Of a stretch of DNA of 64,000 nucleotides, positions 17,233 through 27,993 are shown piece after piece (the first letter of the stretch is position 1; every line of letters begins with the position of its first letter). The notes under the pieces are model-generated. The model saw only the letters and a list, made by a program, of their open reading frames with translations. It was not told the DNA's origin and did not search any database. The position numbers were made by a program, and so were the translations under genes. This stretch comes from Caballeronia telluris (lineage in GTDB: Bacteria > Pseudomonadota > Gammaproteobacteria > Burkholderiales > Burkholderiaceae). Location: the NCBI RefSeq assembly GCF_001544495.1, contig NZ_FCNZ02000008.1:1-64000 (forward strand), in the 5' to 3' direction.

Positions 17233-18429
17233 TCACAGTCCCAGCATCATCTGCGCGATGATGTTCTTTTGGATTTCGTTCGAGCCGCCGTAGATCGACG
17301 TCTTGCGGAAGTTGAAGTAATACGCGGCGAGCGGCGCGGCGGCGTCGTCGCCGGCTGCGCTGTGGGCGCGCTCGCCTTCGAGATACGCCGGATCGAACGC
17401 GGCGGCCTGCGGCCCGACCGCTTCGACCATCAGTTCGGTCAGCGCCTGCTGGATTTCGGTGCCCTTGATCTTGAGCATCGACGCTTCCGGTCCCGGGCCG
17501 CGCCCTTCTGCCTCGCTCGCGACGACGCGTTGCACCGTCACTTCCAGCGCCATCAGTTCGATCTCTAGCGCGGCGATCTTCGCGGCAAACAGGGGATCGC
17601 GCAGCAGCGGCTTGCCGTTTTTCGTCTGATCGAGCGCGAGACTCTTGAGAAACGCGAGTTCGCGCTTCGACTGCCCGACGCGCGCGATGCCCGTGCGCTC
17701 GTGGCCGAGCAGATATTTCGCGTAGGTCCAGCCGCGGTTCTCATCGCCGACCCGGTTTTCGACCGGCACCTTCACGTCTGCGAAGAAGACTTCGTTGACT
17801 TCGTGATCCTCATCGAGCGTGATGATCGGGCGCACGGTGATGCCCGGCGTCTGCATGTCGATCAGCAGGAACGAGATGCCTTCCTGCTTTTTCGCGGACG
17901 AATCGGTGCGCACGAGGCAGAACATCATGTCGGCGTGCTGGCCGAGCGTCGTCCAGGTCTTCTGGCCGTTGACGATGTAGTGGTCGCCCGCGCGCTCGGC
18001 CCGCGTTCTCAGCGAGGCGAGATCGGAGCCGGAACCGGGCTCCGAATACCCTTGGCACCACCAGTCGGAGCCGTCGAGGATGCGCGGCAGATAGCGGGCC
18101 TTTTGCGCGTCGGTGCCGTATTTCATCAGGACCGGCGCGACCATCGACACCCCGAACGGCAATACGCCCGGCGCGCCGGCGCGGGCGCATTCTTCGTCCC
18201 AGATGTGGCGCTGCGTTGCGTCCCAGCCGGGGCCGCCATATTCCGTAGGCCACGCGACCACCGACCACCCGCGCGCGCCGAGCAGCTTGTGCCAGCTCGC
18301 GTAGTCGTCGCGATTGAGTCGTTTGTGATGGAGTACCTTGTCGCGCAGCTCGTGCGGCAGGTTGGCTCCGAGCCAGGTGCGGATCTCGGCGCGAAAGGCG
18401 TCGTCCGCGGGGGAGTAGTTCAGGTCCAT
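17233..18429 (-). CDS. Acyl-CoA dehydrogenase, large-subunit type (PimC-like)
   Basis: A 398-residue acyl-CoA dehydrogenase. FAD/substrate motifs are clear: QGYSEPGSGSDLASLRTRA and NGQKTWTTLGQHAD. The C-terminal motif is IYGGSNEIQKNI, with Gly at the catalytic Glu position of medium-chain enzymes. An alternative Glu is present in the G-helix region (LLGHERTGIAR), the place used by isovaleryl-CoA dehydrogenase. AGGAGACGC precedes the ATG. It is followed by its probable small subunit and two hydratases, and preceded by DUF1178. Confidence 0.85.
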   Translation of the reverse strand: MDLNYSPADDAFRAEIRTWLGANLPHELRDKVLHHKRLNRDDYASWHKLLGARGWSVVAWPTEYGGPGWDATQRHIWDEECARAGAPGVLPFGVSMVAPVLMKYGTDAQKARYLPRILDGSDWWCQGYSEPGSGSDLASLRTRAERAGDHYIVNGQKTWTTLGQHADMMFCLVRTDSSAKKQEGISFLLIDMQTPGITVRPIITLDEDHEVNEVFFADVKVPVENRVGDENRGWTYAKYLLGHERTGIARVGQSKRELAFLKSLALDQTKNGKPLLRDPLFAAKIAALEIELMALEVTVQRVVASEAEGRGPGPEASMLKIKGTEIQQALTELMVEAVGPQAAAFDPAYLEGERAHSAAGDDAAAPLAAYYFNFRKTSIYGGSNEIQKNIIAQMMLGL

Positions 18430-18483
18430 GCGCGTCTCCTGTCATGGCCGGTTTCGGCCGACTGAGAGACACCGCGACGAACG

Positions 18484-18936
18484 CTACTGCAGCGGTTCTT
18501 TCAATGCAGCCGGAACAGGCAGCGGCATCACGTCGATGCCTTCTTCGAGCAACGCGTGCGCGTCTTCGGGCGTGGCGACACCCCGAATATTGCGCGCCGG
18601 CGCTTCGTTGTAATGCATGCGCCGCGCTTCCTCGGCGAAACGCTCCCCGACGTTCTCAGACTTCTCAAGCACCTCGCGCAAAAACCGCAGCGCACGGGCC
18701 TGGAGTGCGTTTGCATCGGGCTCGGCGCCCTTCGCTTGCGGCTGCGAAGGCGCGCTGTCATTCCGGCTCGACGACAAATTCAGGCGCGGCGCCGACGGCA
18801 TGCGGCTCACCTCGACTGTCGAGCAGACCGGACACGCGACCAGTCCACGCGACAATTGCGATTCGAACTCTTCGGTTGAAGCAAACCAGCCTTCAAAACG
18901 ATGTTCGTGGGAGCACTTTAAATCGAGGACCTTCAT
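18484..18936 (-). CDS. DUF1178 family protein
   Basis: A 150-residue protein of the DUF1178 family, function unknown. The conserved N terminus carries four likely metal ligands, Cys8 and His10 to His12 in LKCSHEHRFEGWF and the CPVC pair near residues 35-38, resembling a small zinc ribbon. The C-terminal half is helical (RFLREVLEKSENVGERFAEEARRMH). It is the first gene behind the palindrome at 18974-19003 and 54 bp before the large acyl-CoA dehydrogenase gene, so it probably shares their transcript. Confidence 0.82.
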   Translation of the reverse strand: MKVLDLKCSHEHRFEGWFASTEEFESQLSRGLVACPVCSTVEVSRMPSAPRLNLSSSRNDSAPSQPQAKGAEPDANALQARALRFLREVLEKSENVGERFAEEARRMHYNEAPARNIRGVATPEDAHALLEEGIDVMPLPVPAALKEPLQ

Positions 18937-18973
18937 GCTGATGGGGAGCTTTGCTCGAGTTTATCGCAAAAAC

Positions 18974-19003
18974 GCGTTTTGTGAACGATCGTTCGTAAAA
19001 CGC
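18974..19003. promoter_or_regulatory. 30-bp palindromic operator candidate
   Basis: Two 15-bp half-sites match at 13 of 15 positions around a perfect 12-bp core, GAACGATCGTTC (18983-18994). On the minus strand the right part contains TTCACA, which with TAAACT 16 bp further on forms a plausible promoter for the DUF1178 gene. A repressor bound here would cover the -35. The core is TetR-operator-like; the cognate regulator is not identified. Confidence 0.6.
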
Positions 19004-19095
19004 AGATCGAAGACGCTGGCCGTCATAACCGGCGGGCGGGAGGCATGATTTTAGCCCTTTGGCCTTCTCCCTGCCGACGTGCGACCGGAAGCCCC

Positions 19096-19126
19096 AAAAA
19101 AACGGCCAGGGAAATCACCCTGGCCG
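19096..19126 (-). terminator. Terminator of the nuo-DUF2818-Nudix transcript
   Basis: On the minus strand CGGCCAGGG and CCCTGGCCG (9 bp) flank a 6-nt loop and are followed by seven T residues (plus-strand A at 19096-19102). It is the first clear terminator after nuoA, so it probably ends the whole complex I transcript. Confidence 0.88.
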
Positions 19127-19152
19127 CTTTCTTGTTCGCGCGTTCAACGGAT

Positions 19153-19752
19153 TCATCCGCCGATCGGATCGCCGAGTTGCCACTCGCCCGACAGGATCTT
19201 CTCCACCCAGAACGCGCCGATGATCGTCTTCACGTCGCTGATACGGCCGCTCTTCACCCACTCCGCGAGCTGCGTCTGGTCGGCGATGAAGGTTTCCAGG
19301 AACTCGCCGTCGTCGAGCTTGCGCTCGCCTTCGATCAGGCCGCGCGCGAGGTAGAGATCGATGAATTCGGTCGAATACGAAATGACCGGATGGATGCGCG
19401 TCAGGAAAAACCATTCACGCGCTTCATATCCGGTCTCTTCCCGCAGTTCGCGCTTGGCGCAAGTCAGTTCGTCCTCGTGCGGATCGATCTTGCCCGCCGG
19501 AAATTCGACCAGCACCTTGCCGATCGGATAGCGGAACTGGCGTTCGAGCAGCACGCGGCCGTCGTCGAAGAGCGGGAGGATCATCACGGCGCCCGGATGC
19601 TCGACGAATTCGCGCGTCGCGTGTTTGCCATCGGGGAGTTCGACCGTATCGCACTTCACGGTCAGGAATTTGCCTTCGTGCAGCGTGACGCTTTCGACCG
19701 TCTTTTCGATCAGGCCGTTGTCGCTATCGGGGAAGGAGGAGTGATCAGCCAT
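19153..19752 (-). CDS. Nudix hydrolase, ADP-ribose pyrophosphatase type
   Basis: A 199-residue Nudix protein. The Nudix box is complete: GKIDPHEDE, then AKRELREETGY, giving the Gly, Glu, Arg-Glu and Glu-Glu residues that bind Mg2+. The upstream LPLFDDGRVLLERQFRYPIGK region is typical of ADP-ribose pyrophosphatases that cleave ADP-ribose to AMP and ribose 5-phosphate. It is the last gene of the nuo transcript, a position that fits clean-up of NAD breakdown products, which is an inference. Confidence 0.88.
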   Translation of the reverse strand: MADHSSFPDSDNGLIEKTVESVTLHEGKFLTVKCDTVELPDGKHATREFVEHPGAVMILPLFDDGRVLLERQFRYPIGKVLVEFPAGKIDPHEDELTCAKRELREETGYEAREWFFLTRIHPVISYSTEFIDLYLARGLIEGERKLDDGEFLETFIADQTQLAEWVKSGRISDVKTIIGAFWVEKILSGEWQLGDPIGG

Positions 19753-19791
19753 CGTGCGCCCTATGCGTAAGAGCCGCGACAGCGTGCGCTG

Positions 19792-20124
19792 TCAGCGGCG
19801 TTTGACGAGGTATTGAAACGTGAAGCCGGGAAACGCGAGCACGACGAACAGACTGAAGGTGATGGCGTAAAACTGCCAGCCCTGTTCGAAGCGATTGCCC
19901 GCGCGCGCTTCAAGCATAAAGCCGAGCGCGCCCACGACGAAATAGAGGACGATCAACTCGGCGATGCGGATCCAGGCGTTCTTCTTCGCCGCTCTTCGCC
20001 GCGTCGTGCCGGCGGATTGATTCGCGAGCGGAATCGGCACGACGGCGAACAGACGCTGGTTCAGGAACGGAAGGTTGGCGCCCGCGAGCGCCAACAACAC
20101 GATAAACCAGCCCGCTGCCGACAT
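19792..20124 (-). CDS. DUF2818 family membrane protein
   Basis: A 110-residue protein with about three membrane segments (near the N terminus, about 52-70 and about 83-103), recognised as DUF2818; function unknown. The start is fixed by a TGATG overlap with the nuoN stop, so it is translationally coupled to complex I. A basic stretch (TTRRRAAKKNAW) lies between the first and second segments. Persistent coupling to nuoN suggests a role in complex I assembly or stability, unproven. Confidence 0.82.
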   Translation of the reverse strand: MSAAGWFIVLLALAGANLPFLNQRLFAVVPIPLANQSAGTTRRRAAKKNAWIRIAELIVLYFVVGALGFMLEARAGNRFEQGWQFYAITFSLFVVLAFPGFTFQYLVKRR

Positions 20125-21596
20125 CAGAACGAGAGCGTGTGCGTGATGGCCGTCAGGCACGCCGACATCAGCGGACCCGGGACCAGGCCGAGCACGAGCA
20201 CGGCGAGGCCGTTGAACGCGAGCAGGCCGCGATTCAATCCGCCGGCGACGATCGGCGATGCGTCCTGCGGTGCGTCGAAGTACATCAGCTTGACGATGCG
20301 CAGGTAGTAGAACGCGCCAACCAGCGACGTCATCACGGCCAGCACGGCGAGCCACGTGAGGCCCGCGTTCATCGTCGCTTCGAGCACGGCGAGCTTCGCG
20401 TAGAAACCGACCGCCGGCGGAATGCCGGCGAGCGAGAACATCATGACCATCATCACGAACGCGAACACCGGGCTGCGCTGGTTGAGGCCCTTGAAGTCGT
20501 CGAGCGTTTCGGCTTCGAAATCGCGGCGTGCGAGCAGCATCACCACGCCGAACGTGCCGAGCGTCGTCACGAGATAGATGATGCTGTAGAACATCGCCGA
20601 ACTGTACGCACCGGCCGCGCCCGTCAGCTTGCCGTCGACGACGCCCGCGAGCAGGCCTAGCAGCACGAAGCCCATGTTCGAGATCGCCGAATAGGCCAGC
20701 ATCCGCTTGATGTTCTTCTGCACGATACCGGTGACGTTACCGACGATCAGCGAGAGCGCAGCAAGAATCACCAGCATCTCTTGCCAGTCGACAGCGAGCG
20801 GCAACAGGCCCATCACCAGGAAACGCAGGCCCCACGCGAACGCCGCAACCTTCGGGCCGCCGCCGGTGAGCAGCGTCATGGCGGTCGGCGCGCCCTGATA
20901 GACGTCCGGCACCCACATGTGGAACGGCACCGCGCCCATCTTGAACGCCACGCCGGCTACGACGAAGATCACGCCGAAGAGCAGCACCGCGTCGTTGATA
21001 TGGCCCGACGCGATCGCCTTCAGCACTTCGTTCAGTTCGAGCGAGCCGGTCGCGCCGTACAGCATCGAGATGCCGTAGAGCAGGAAGCCCGATGCGAGCG
21101 CGCCGAGCACGTAATACTTCATCGCCGATTCGTTCGCCTGCGGCGCATCCTTGCGCAGCGCGATGACCGCATACAGCGACAGCGACATCAGTTCGAGGCC
21201 GAGATACAGCATCAGGAAGTTGTTGCCCGAAATCATCACGCACTGGCCGAGCAGCGAAAAGAGGCCAAGCAGGAAGAAGTCGCCGCGGAACAGGTCGCGG
21301 TCTTCCAGATACTTCTTCGAGTAGATGATCGACACCGCGTAGCCCAAGCACACCACCGCCTTCATCGCGCTCGCGAACGAATCCACGACGTACATGCGCG
21401 AGAAGAAGTAATGCGGCACCGGATCGAGGGCGACGAACGCGAACCACACGCCGACGACGAGCGTCGACACCACGGAAATCAGGTAGGTGACGCGACGGCT
21501 CGGCACGCCGAAGATCGTGTCGTTCAACCAGGCCACGACGATCGCCAGCATCAGGATCGTGTCGGGCAACAAGGCACTCATAGGGGCGTTTTGCAT
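20124..21596 (-). CDS. nuoN: NADH-quinone oxidoreductase subunit N
   Basis: A 490-residue antiporter-like proton-pumping subunit of the complex I membrane arm with about 14 transmembrane helices. The broken-helix lysine region is visible (FKMGAVPFHMWVPDVYQGAP) and the second (KRMLAYSAISNMGFVLLG). Length is typical. GGAGGAATT precedes the ATG at 21596; a second in-frame Met five residues later is possible. Confidence 0.96.
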   Translation of the reverse strand: MQNAPMSALLPDTILMLAIVVAWLNDTIFGVPSRRVTYLISVVSTLVVGVWFAFVALDPVPHYFFSRMYVVDSFASAMKAVVCLGYAVSIIYSKKYLEDRDLFRGDFFLLGLFSLLGQCVMISGNNFLMLYLGLELMSLSLYAVIALRKDAPQANESAMKYYVLGALASGFLLYGISMLYGATGSLELNEVLKAIASGHINDAVLLFGVIFVVAGVAFKMGAVPFHMWVPDVYQGAPTAMTLLTGGGPKVAAFAWGLRFLVMGLLPLAVDWQEMLVILAALSLIVGNVTGIVQKNIKRMLAYSAISNMGFVLLGLLAGVVDGKLTGAAGAYSSAMFYSIIYLVTTLGTFGVVMLLARRDFEAETLDDFKGLNQRSPVFAFVMMVMMFSLAGIPPAVGFYAKLAVLEATMNAGLTWLAVLAVMTSLVGAFYYLRIVKLMYFDAPQDASPIVAGGLNRGLLAFNGLAVLVLGLVPGPLMSACLTAITHTLSF

Positions 21597-21621
21597 GATC
21601 TTTTAATTCCTCCGCACGACG

Positions 21622-23112
21622 TTACTGGGTGAGCGGCAGCTTCGACTGCGCGACGTGGGAGAGCAGGTTTGCCACGGATTCGTGCATCACATCGGTGAAG
21701 GGCTTCGGATACAGGCCCATGTACAGCGTGAAGATGGCGAGCACGGCGAGCATCAGGATTTCACGCTTGTTGATGTCCGTCAGCTTGGCGACGTGATCGT
21801 TCGCGATCGCGCCGAAGTGCACGCGCTTGTACATCCACAGCGTGTAGGCCGCGCCGAGAATCAGCGTGAAGGTCGCGAGGAAACCGATCCAGAAGTTGTA
21901 CTTCACCGCGGCCAGGATGACCATGAACTCGCCGACGAAACCGGAGGTGCCCGGCAAGCCGCAGTTCGCCATCGCGAAGAGCATCGAGAACGCGGCGAAC
22001 TTCGGCATCGTGTTCACGACGCCGCCGTAATCCGCGATCTGGCGTGAGTGGACGCGGTCGTACAACACGCCGATCGAAAGGAACATCGCGCCCGACACGA
22101 AGCCGTGCGAAATCATCTGGATGATCGCGCCTTCGACGCCGAGCTGGCTGAAGATGAAGAAACCGAGCGTGACGAAGCCCATGTGCGCAATCGACGAATA
22201 CGCGACGAGCTTCTTCATGTCCGTCTGCACCAGCGCGACGAGACCGATGTAGATCACCGCGATCAGCGACAGCGTGATGACGACAGGCGAAAGGAAGTGG
22301 CTCGCATCCGGCGCGATCGGCAGCGAGAAGCGGAGGAAACCGTAGGCGCCCAACTTCAGCATGATCGCGGCCAGCACGACGGAGCCGCCGGTCGGCGCTT
22401 CGACGTGGGCGTCCGGCAACCACGTGTGAACCGGCCACATCGGCACCTTCACGGCGAACGCCAGGAAGAACGCAATGAACAGCAGCACCTGCGGCGTGAA
22501 ACCGATCTTCGCGGCCTGCCACGTGGCGAGGTCGAACGTGTGCGTCTGCATGTAGAGATACAGCAGCGCGATCAGCATCAGGAGCGAGCCCATCAACGTG
22601 TACAGGAAGAACTTGAACGCCGCGTACACGCGGTTCGGTCCGCCCCACACGCCGATGATGATGTACATCGGAATCAGCGTCGCTTCGAAGAACACGTAGA
22701 ACAGCATGCCGTCGGCGGTCGAGAACACGCCGACCATGATGCCCGACAGGATCAGGAACGCGGCGAAGTACTGCCCGACGCGCTCGGTGATCACTTCCCA
22801 GCCGGCGATCACGACGATCACCGTAATGAGCGCGGTCAGCACGACGAACCACATCGAGATGCCGTCCACGCCGAGGTGGTACGTGATGTTGAAGCGTTCG
22901 ATCCAGTTCGCCTGTTCGACGAACTGGAGGGCGGCCGTCGACGAATCGAAGCCGGTGATGAGCGGAATCGTGACGAGCAGCCCGAGGATCGAGCCGATCA
23001 GCGCGATCCAGCGCGCGGACGCCGGGTTTTTATCGGAACCAACAGCCAGGACCAGGAGGCCGAATACGATCGGCAACCAGATCGCGACACTGAGAATCGG
23101 AAAAGAGTGCAT
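21622..23112 (-). CDS. nuoM: NADH-quinone oxidoreductase subunit M
   Basis: A 496-residue antiporter-like membrane subunit with about 14 helices. It shows the conserved Glu in MYIIIGVWGG-flanking helix 5, the pumping lysine region FAVKVPMWPVHTWLPDAH and the second KKLVAYSSIAHMGFV. GAGGGACCC precedes the ATG. It lies 25 bp before nuoN and 13 bp after nuoL. Confidence 0.96.
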   Translation of the reverse strand: MHSFPILSVAIWLPIVFGLLVLAVGSDKNPASARWIALIGSILGLLVTIPLITGFDSSTAALQFVEQANWIERFNITYHLGVDGISMWFVVLTALITVIVVIAGWEVITERVGQYFAAFLILSGIMVGVFSTADGMLFYVFFEATLIPMYIIIGVWGGPNRVYAAFKFFLYTLMGSLLMLIALLYLYMQTHTFDLATWQAAKIGFTPQVLLFIAFFLAFAVKVPMWPVHTWLPDAHVEAPTGGSVVLAAIMLKLGAYGFLRFSLPIAPDASHFLSPVVITLSLIAVIYIGLVALVQTDMKKLVAYSSIAHMGFVTLGFFIFSQLGVEGAIIQMISHGFVSGAMFLSIGVLYDRVHSRQIADYGGVVNTMPKFAAFSMLFAMANCGLPGTSGFVGEFMVILAAVKYNFWIGFLATFTLILGAAYTLWMYKRVHFGAIANDHVAKLTDINKREILMLAVLAIFTLYMGLYPKPFTDVMHESVANLLSHVAQSKLPLTQ

Positions 23113-23125
23113 AGGGTCCCTCGCC

Positions 23126-25198
<2,073 letters not shown>

Positions 25199-25215
25199 AA
25201 CAGCCTAGCCTGAAT

Positions 25216-25521
25216 TTAACCTTTGAGCTGGTCGAGATCCTCGACGTTGATCGTGTCGAGGCTGCGGAACAGGGTCACCAGAATCGCGAGACCGATCGCC
25301 GCTTCGGCGGCGGCCACGGTCAGGACGAAGAACACGAAGATCTGGCCGTGCACGTCGCCGAGATAGTGCGAAAAGGCGACGAAATTGGTGTTCACCGCGA
25401 GCAGCATCAATTCGATCGCCATCAGGATGATGATCACGTTGCGGCGGTTCAGGAAAATCCCGACGATGCTGATCGCGAACAGGATCGCGCCGAGCACGAG
25501 GTAATGGGCAAGACTCAACAT
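25216..25521 (-). CDS. nuoK: NADH-quinone oxidoreductase subunit K
   Basis: A 101-residue, three-helix subunit of the complex I membrane arm. Conserved membrane glutamates are visible in [14 protein letters not shown] and [12 protein letters not shown], part of the central hydrophilic axis. AGAGGGA-like purine sequence precedes the ATG. Length is exactly typical. Confidence 0.96.
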   Translation of the reverse strand: MLSLAHYLVLGAILFAISIVGIFLNRRNVIIILMAIELMLLAVNTNFVAFSHYLGDVHGQIFVFFVLTVAAAEAAIGLAILVTLFRSLDTINVEDLDQLKG

Positions 25522-25541
25522 TTTCTTTCTCTCCTTCTCGC

Positions 25542-26231
25542 TCAGCCCTTGTTGTCGACCGTGCCCGCACCGACGTTGCCGGTGACGGGAGGATTGGTCG
25601 TCGCGTCGGGCGCTTCCTTTTCCGACTTCATCTTGACGATACGAACGCGATCCGACGCGCGCACCTTGACCTGCTCGCTCACCTTCTGGCGCTTGTTGTC
25701 CTTCTTCTCGCGGATGGTCAGCGCGACGGCCGCGATGATCGCCACCAGCAGGATCAGACCCGCGATTTCGAACGCGAAGATGTAGTCCGTATAGATGACC
25801 TTGCCGATCAGTCCGGTATTCGACATCACCGCGCCGCCGCCGACACCCGCGCCCGCCGTGACGTCGTGCACGGGCGCGACCGTCGCGCCGTAGCCGTGCC
25901 AGAGAATCAGCGCGGTCTCGATGATGATGATCGCCCCGACGATGCTCGCGATCGGCACGAACTTCCTGAAATCGCGATGCAGTTCGTCGAGATTGATGTC
26001 GAGCATCATGACCACGAACAGGAACAGCACCATCACGGCGCCGACGTAGACCAGAACCAGCAGGATCGCGAGGAATTCGGCCTGGAGCAGCATCCAGATC
26101 GCGGCCGCGTTGAAGAACGCGAGCACGAGGAACAGCGCGGATGCCACCGGGTTGCGCGAAGTGATCACCTTCAGCGCCGACACGGTCAGGAACAGCGCGA
26201 AGATATAGAACAGTACGGTCGTGAATTCCAT
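25542..26231 (-). CDS. nuoJ: NADH-quinone oxidoreductase subunit J
   Basis: A 229-residue subunit with five predicted membrane helices in the first 165 residues ([19 protein letters not shown] is the conserved third helix with its pi-bulge region). A hydrophilic, Lys-rich tail of about 60 residues follows, longer than in enteric NuoJ. It is separated from nuoI by 190 bp, the widest gap in the operon. Confidence 0.95.
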   Translation of the reverse strand: MEFTTVLFYIFALFLTVSALKVITSRNPVASALFLVLAFFNAAAIWMLLQAEFLAILLVLVYVGAVMVLFLFVVMMLDINLDELHRDFRKFVPIASIVGAIIIIETALILWHGYGATVAPVHDVTAGAGVGGGAVMSNTGLIGKVIYTDYIFAFEIAGLILLVAIIAAVALTIREKKDNKRQKVSEQVKVRASDRVRIVKMKSEKEAPDATTNPPVTGNVGAGTVDNKG

Positions 26232-26387
26232 GATTACCGGTTCATCGTTAGGCCATCGTCAGGCATTGTGTTTGGGCACGGGCGCTTCGCTTCCTTCTTG
26301 CTTCGTTGCGATGCTTCGAACGTGCAGGTGCGGACTCGGCGCGCGTGCCGGAACAGCAGGTATTCGATTTGAACGGGGACGCGTTGT

Positions 26388-26423
26388 GATGCTTCCCCGC
26401 TCCATGCGCATCAATGAAGCATC
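26388..26423 (-). repeat. Intercistronic hairpin after nuoI
   Basis: Arms GATGCTTC (26388-26395) and GAAGCATC (26416-26423) flank a 20-nt loop. It starts at the nuoI stop codon within the 190-bp nuoI-nuoJ gap. There is no T tract, so it is not an obvious terminator. I see no gene in the gap. Confidence 0.5.
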
Positions 26424-26910
26424 AACGGTAAGGCGCGTCCGCCGCCTTCGATGCCGCGATTTCCGTTTCGTAACGGTCGCCGACGGCCAGCAGCATGTCC
26501 TTCGTGAAATACAGGTCGCCGCGCTTCTCGCCGTGATACTCGAGAATGTGCGTTTCGACGATCGAATCGACCGGGCAGCTTTCCTCGCAGAAGCCGCAGA
26601 AGATGCATTTGGTCAGGTCGATGTCGTAGCGCGTCGTGCGGCGCGTGTTGTCGGCGCGCGTTTCGGATTCGATCGTGATCGCGAGCGCCGGGCACACGGC
26701 TTCGCACAGCTTGCATGCGATGCAGCGCTCTTCGCCGTTCTCGTAGCGACGCAGCGCGTGCAGGCCGCGAAAGCGCGGGGAGATCGGCGTCTTCTCTTCC
26801 GGGAACTGCACGGTGATCTTGCGCTGGAACGTATAGCGTCCCGTCAGCGCGAGGCCCTTGAGCAGTTCGGTCAGAAAGAAGGTCTTAAAAAAATTCTGAA
26901 TTGCGGTCAT
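26422..26910 (-). CDS. nuoI: NADH-quinone oxidoreductase subunit I
   Basis: A 162-residue ferredoxin-like subunit carrying two 4Fe-4S clusters (N6a/N6b). The ligands are plain: [12 protein letters not shown] and [12 protein letters not shown]. An amphipathic N terminus docks on the membrane arm. Length is normal. Confidence 0.97.
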   Translation of the reverse strand: MTAIQNFFKTFFLTELLKGLALTGRYTFQRKITVQFPEEKTPISPRFRGLHALRRYENGEERCIACKLCEAVCPALAITIESETRADNTRRTTRYDIDLTKCIFCGFCEESCPVDSIVETHILEYHGEKRGDLYFTKDMLLAVGDRYETEIAASKAADAPYR

Positions 26911-26928
26911 GGTTATTTCATCCGCCCT

Positions 26929-27993
26929 TTATTTCCAGATGTTCAGCGGCGACATGATCCAGAAGCCGACCACCACCACCCACACCACCGACACCGGCAG
27001 GAACACCTTCCAGCCGAGACGCATGATCTGGTCGTAGCGGTAGCGCGGGAACGTCGCACGCGCCCAGATGAACACCGACAGCAGGAAGAAAATCTTCAGC
27101 ACGAACCAGAACACGCCCGGGATGAAGGACAGGAAGCCGAACGGCGCGTCCCAGCCGCCGAGGAACAGCGTCGTCGCGATCGCCGAGATCACGATCATGT
27201 TGATGTACTCGGCGAGGAAGAAGAGCGCGAACGCCATGCCCGAGTAATCGATCATGTGGCCCGCGACAATTTCCGATTCGCCTTCCACCACGTCGAACGG
27301 GTGACGGTTCGTTTCGGCGATGCCCGAGATGAAGTACACGACGAACATCGGCAGGAGCGGCAGCCAGTTCCACGACAGGAAGTTGACGCCGAAGCCCGCG
27401 AAGATGCCGCGCTGCTGCGAAGTCACGATGTCCGACAGATTCAGCGAGCCCGCGACCATCAGCACGACGACGAGCGCGAAGCCCATCGAGATTTCATACG
27501 ACACCATCTGTGCCGCCGCGCGCATCGCGCCGAGGAACGCGTATTTCGAGTTCGACGCCCAGCCGGCCAGAATCACGCCGTACACGCCGATCGACGAGAT
27601 CGCCATCACATAGAGCAGGCCCGCGTTGATGTCGCCGAGCACGGCTTTCGCCTGGAACGGAATCACCGCCCACACGGCGAACGCCGGGACCACCGTCATG
27701 ATCGGCGCGATCAGGTAGATCCACTTGCTCGCCTGGATCGGCTGAATCACTTCTTTCAGCAGCAGCTTCAGCACGTCGGCGATCGGCTGCAACAGGCCCA
27801 TCGGACCGACGCGATTCGGCCCGAGGCGCACGTGCATCCAGCCGATGAGCTTGCGTTCCCACAGGATCAGGTACGCCACGCACAGCAGGATGACGACGGA
27901 GACCACCAGGATGCGGACCAGCGCCCACACCGTCGGCCATGCAACGCCGAGAATCTGCGTGCCGCCCGCGTTGATCGTATCGAACAAGCCCAT
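26929..27993 (-). CDS. nuoH: NADH-quinone oxidoreductase subunit H
   Basis: A 354-residue, eight-helix subunit that forms the quinone chamber with NuoB and NuoD. Signatures include [18 protein letters not shown], the acidic loop [17 protein letters not shown] and the C-terminal [18 protein letters not shown]. Its ATG directly abuts the nuoG stop with no gap. Confidence 0.97.
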   Translation of the reverse strand: MGLFDTINAGGTQILGVAWPTVWALVRILVVSVVILLCVAYLILWERKLIGWMHVRLGPNRVGPMGLLQPIADVLKLLLKEVIQPIQASKWIYLIAPIMTVVPAFAVWAVIPFQAKAVLGDINAGLLYVMAISSIGVYGVILAGWASNSKYAFLGAMRAAAQMVSYEISMGFALVVVLMVAGSLNLSDIVTSQQRGIFAGFGVNFLSWNWLPLLPMFVVYFISGIAETNRHPFDVVEGESEIVAGHMIDYSGMAFALFFLAEYINMIVISAIATTLFLGGWDAPFGFLSFIPGVFWFVLKIFFLLSVFIWARATFPRYRYDQIMRLGWKVFLPVSVVWVVVVGFWIMSPLNIWK

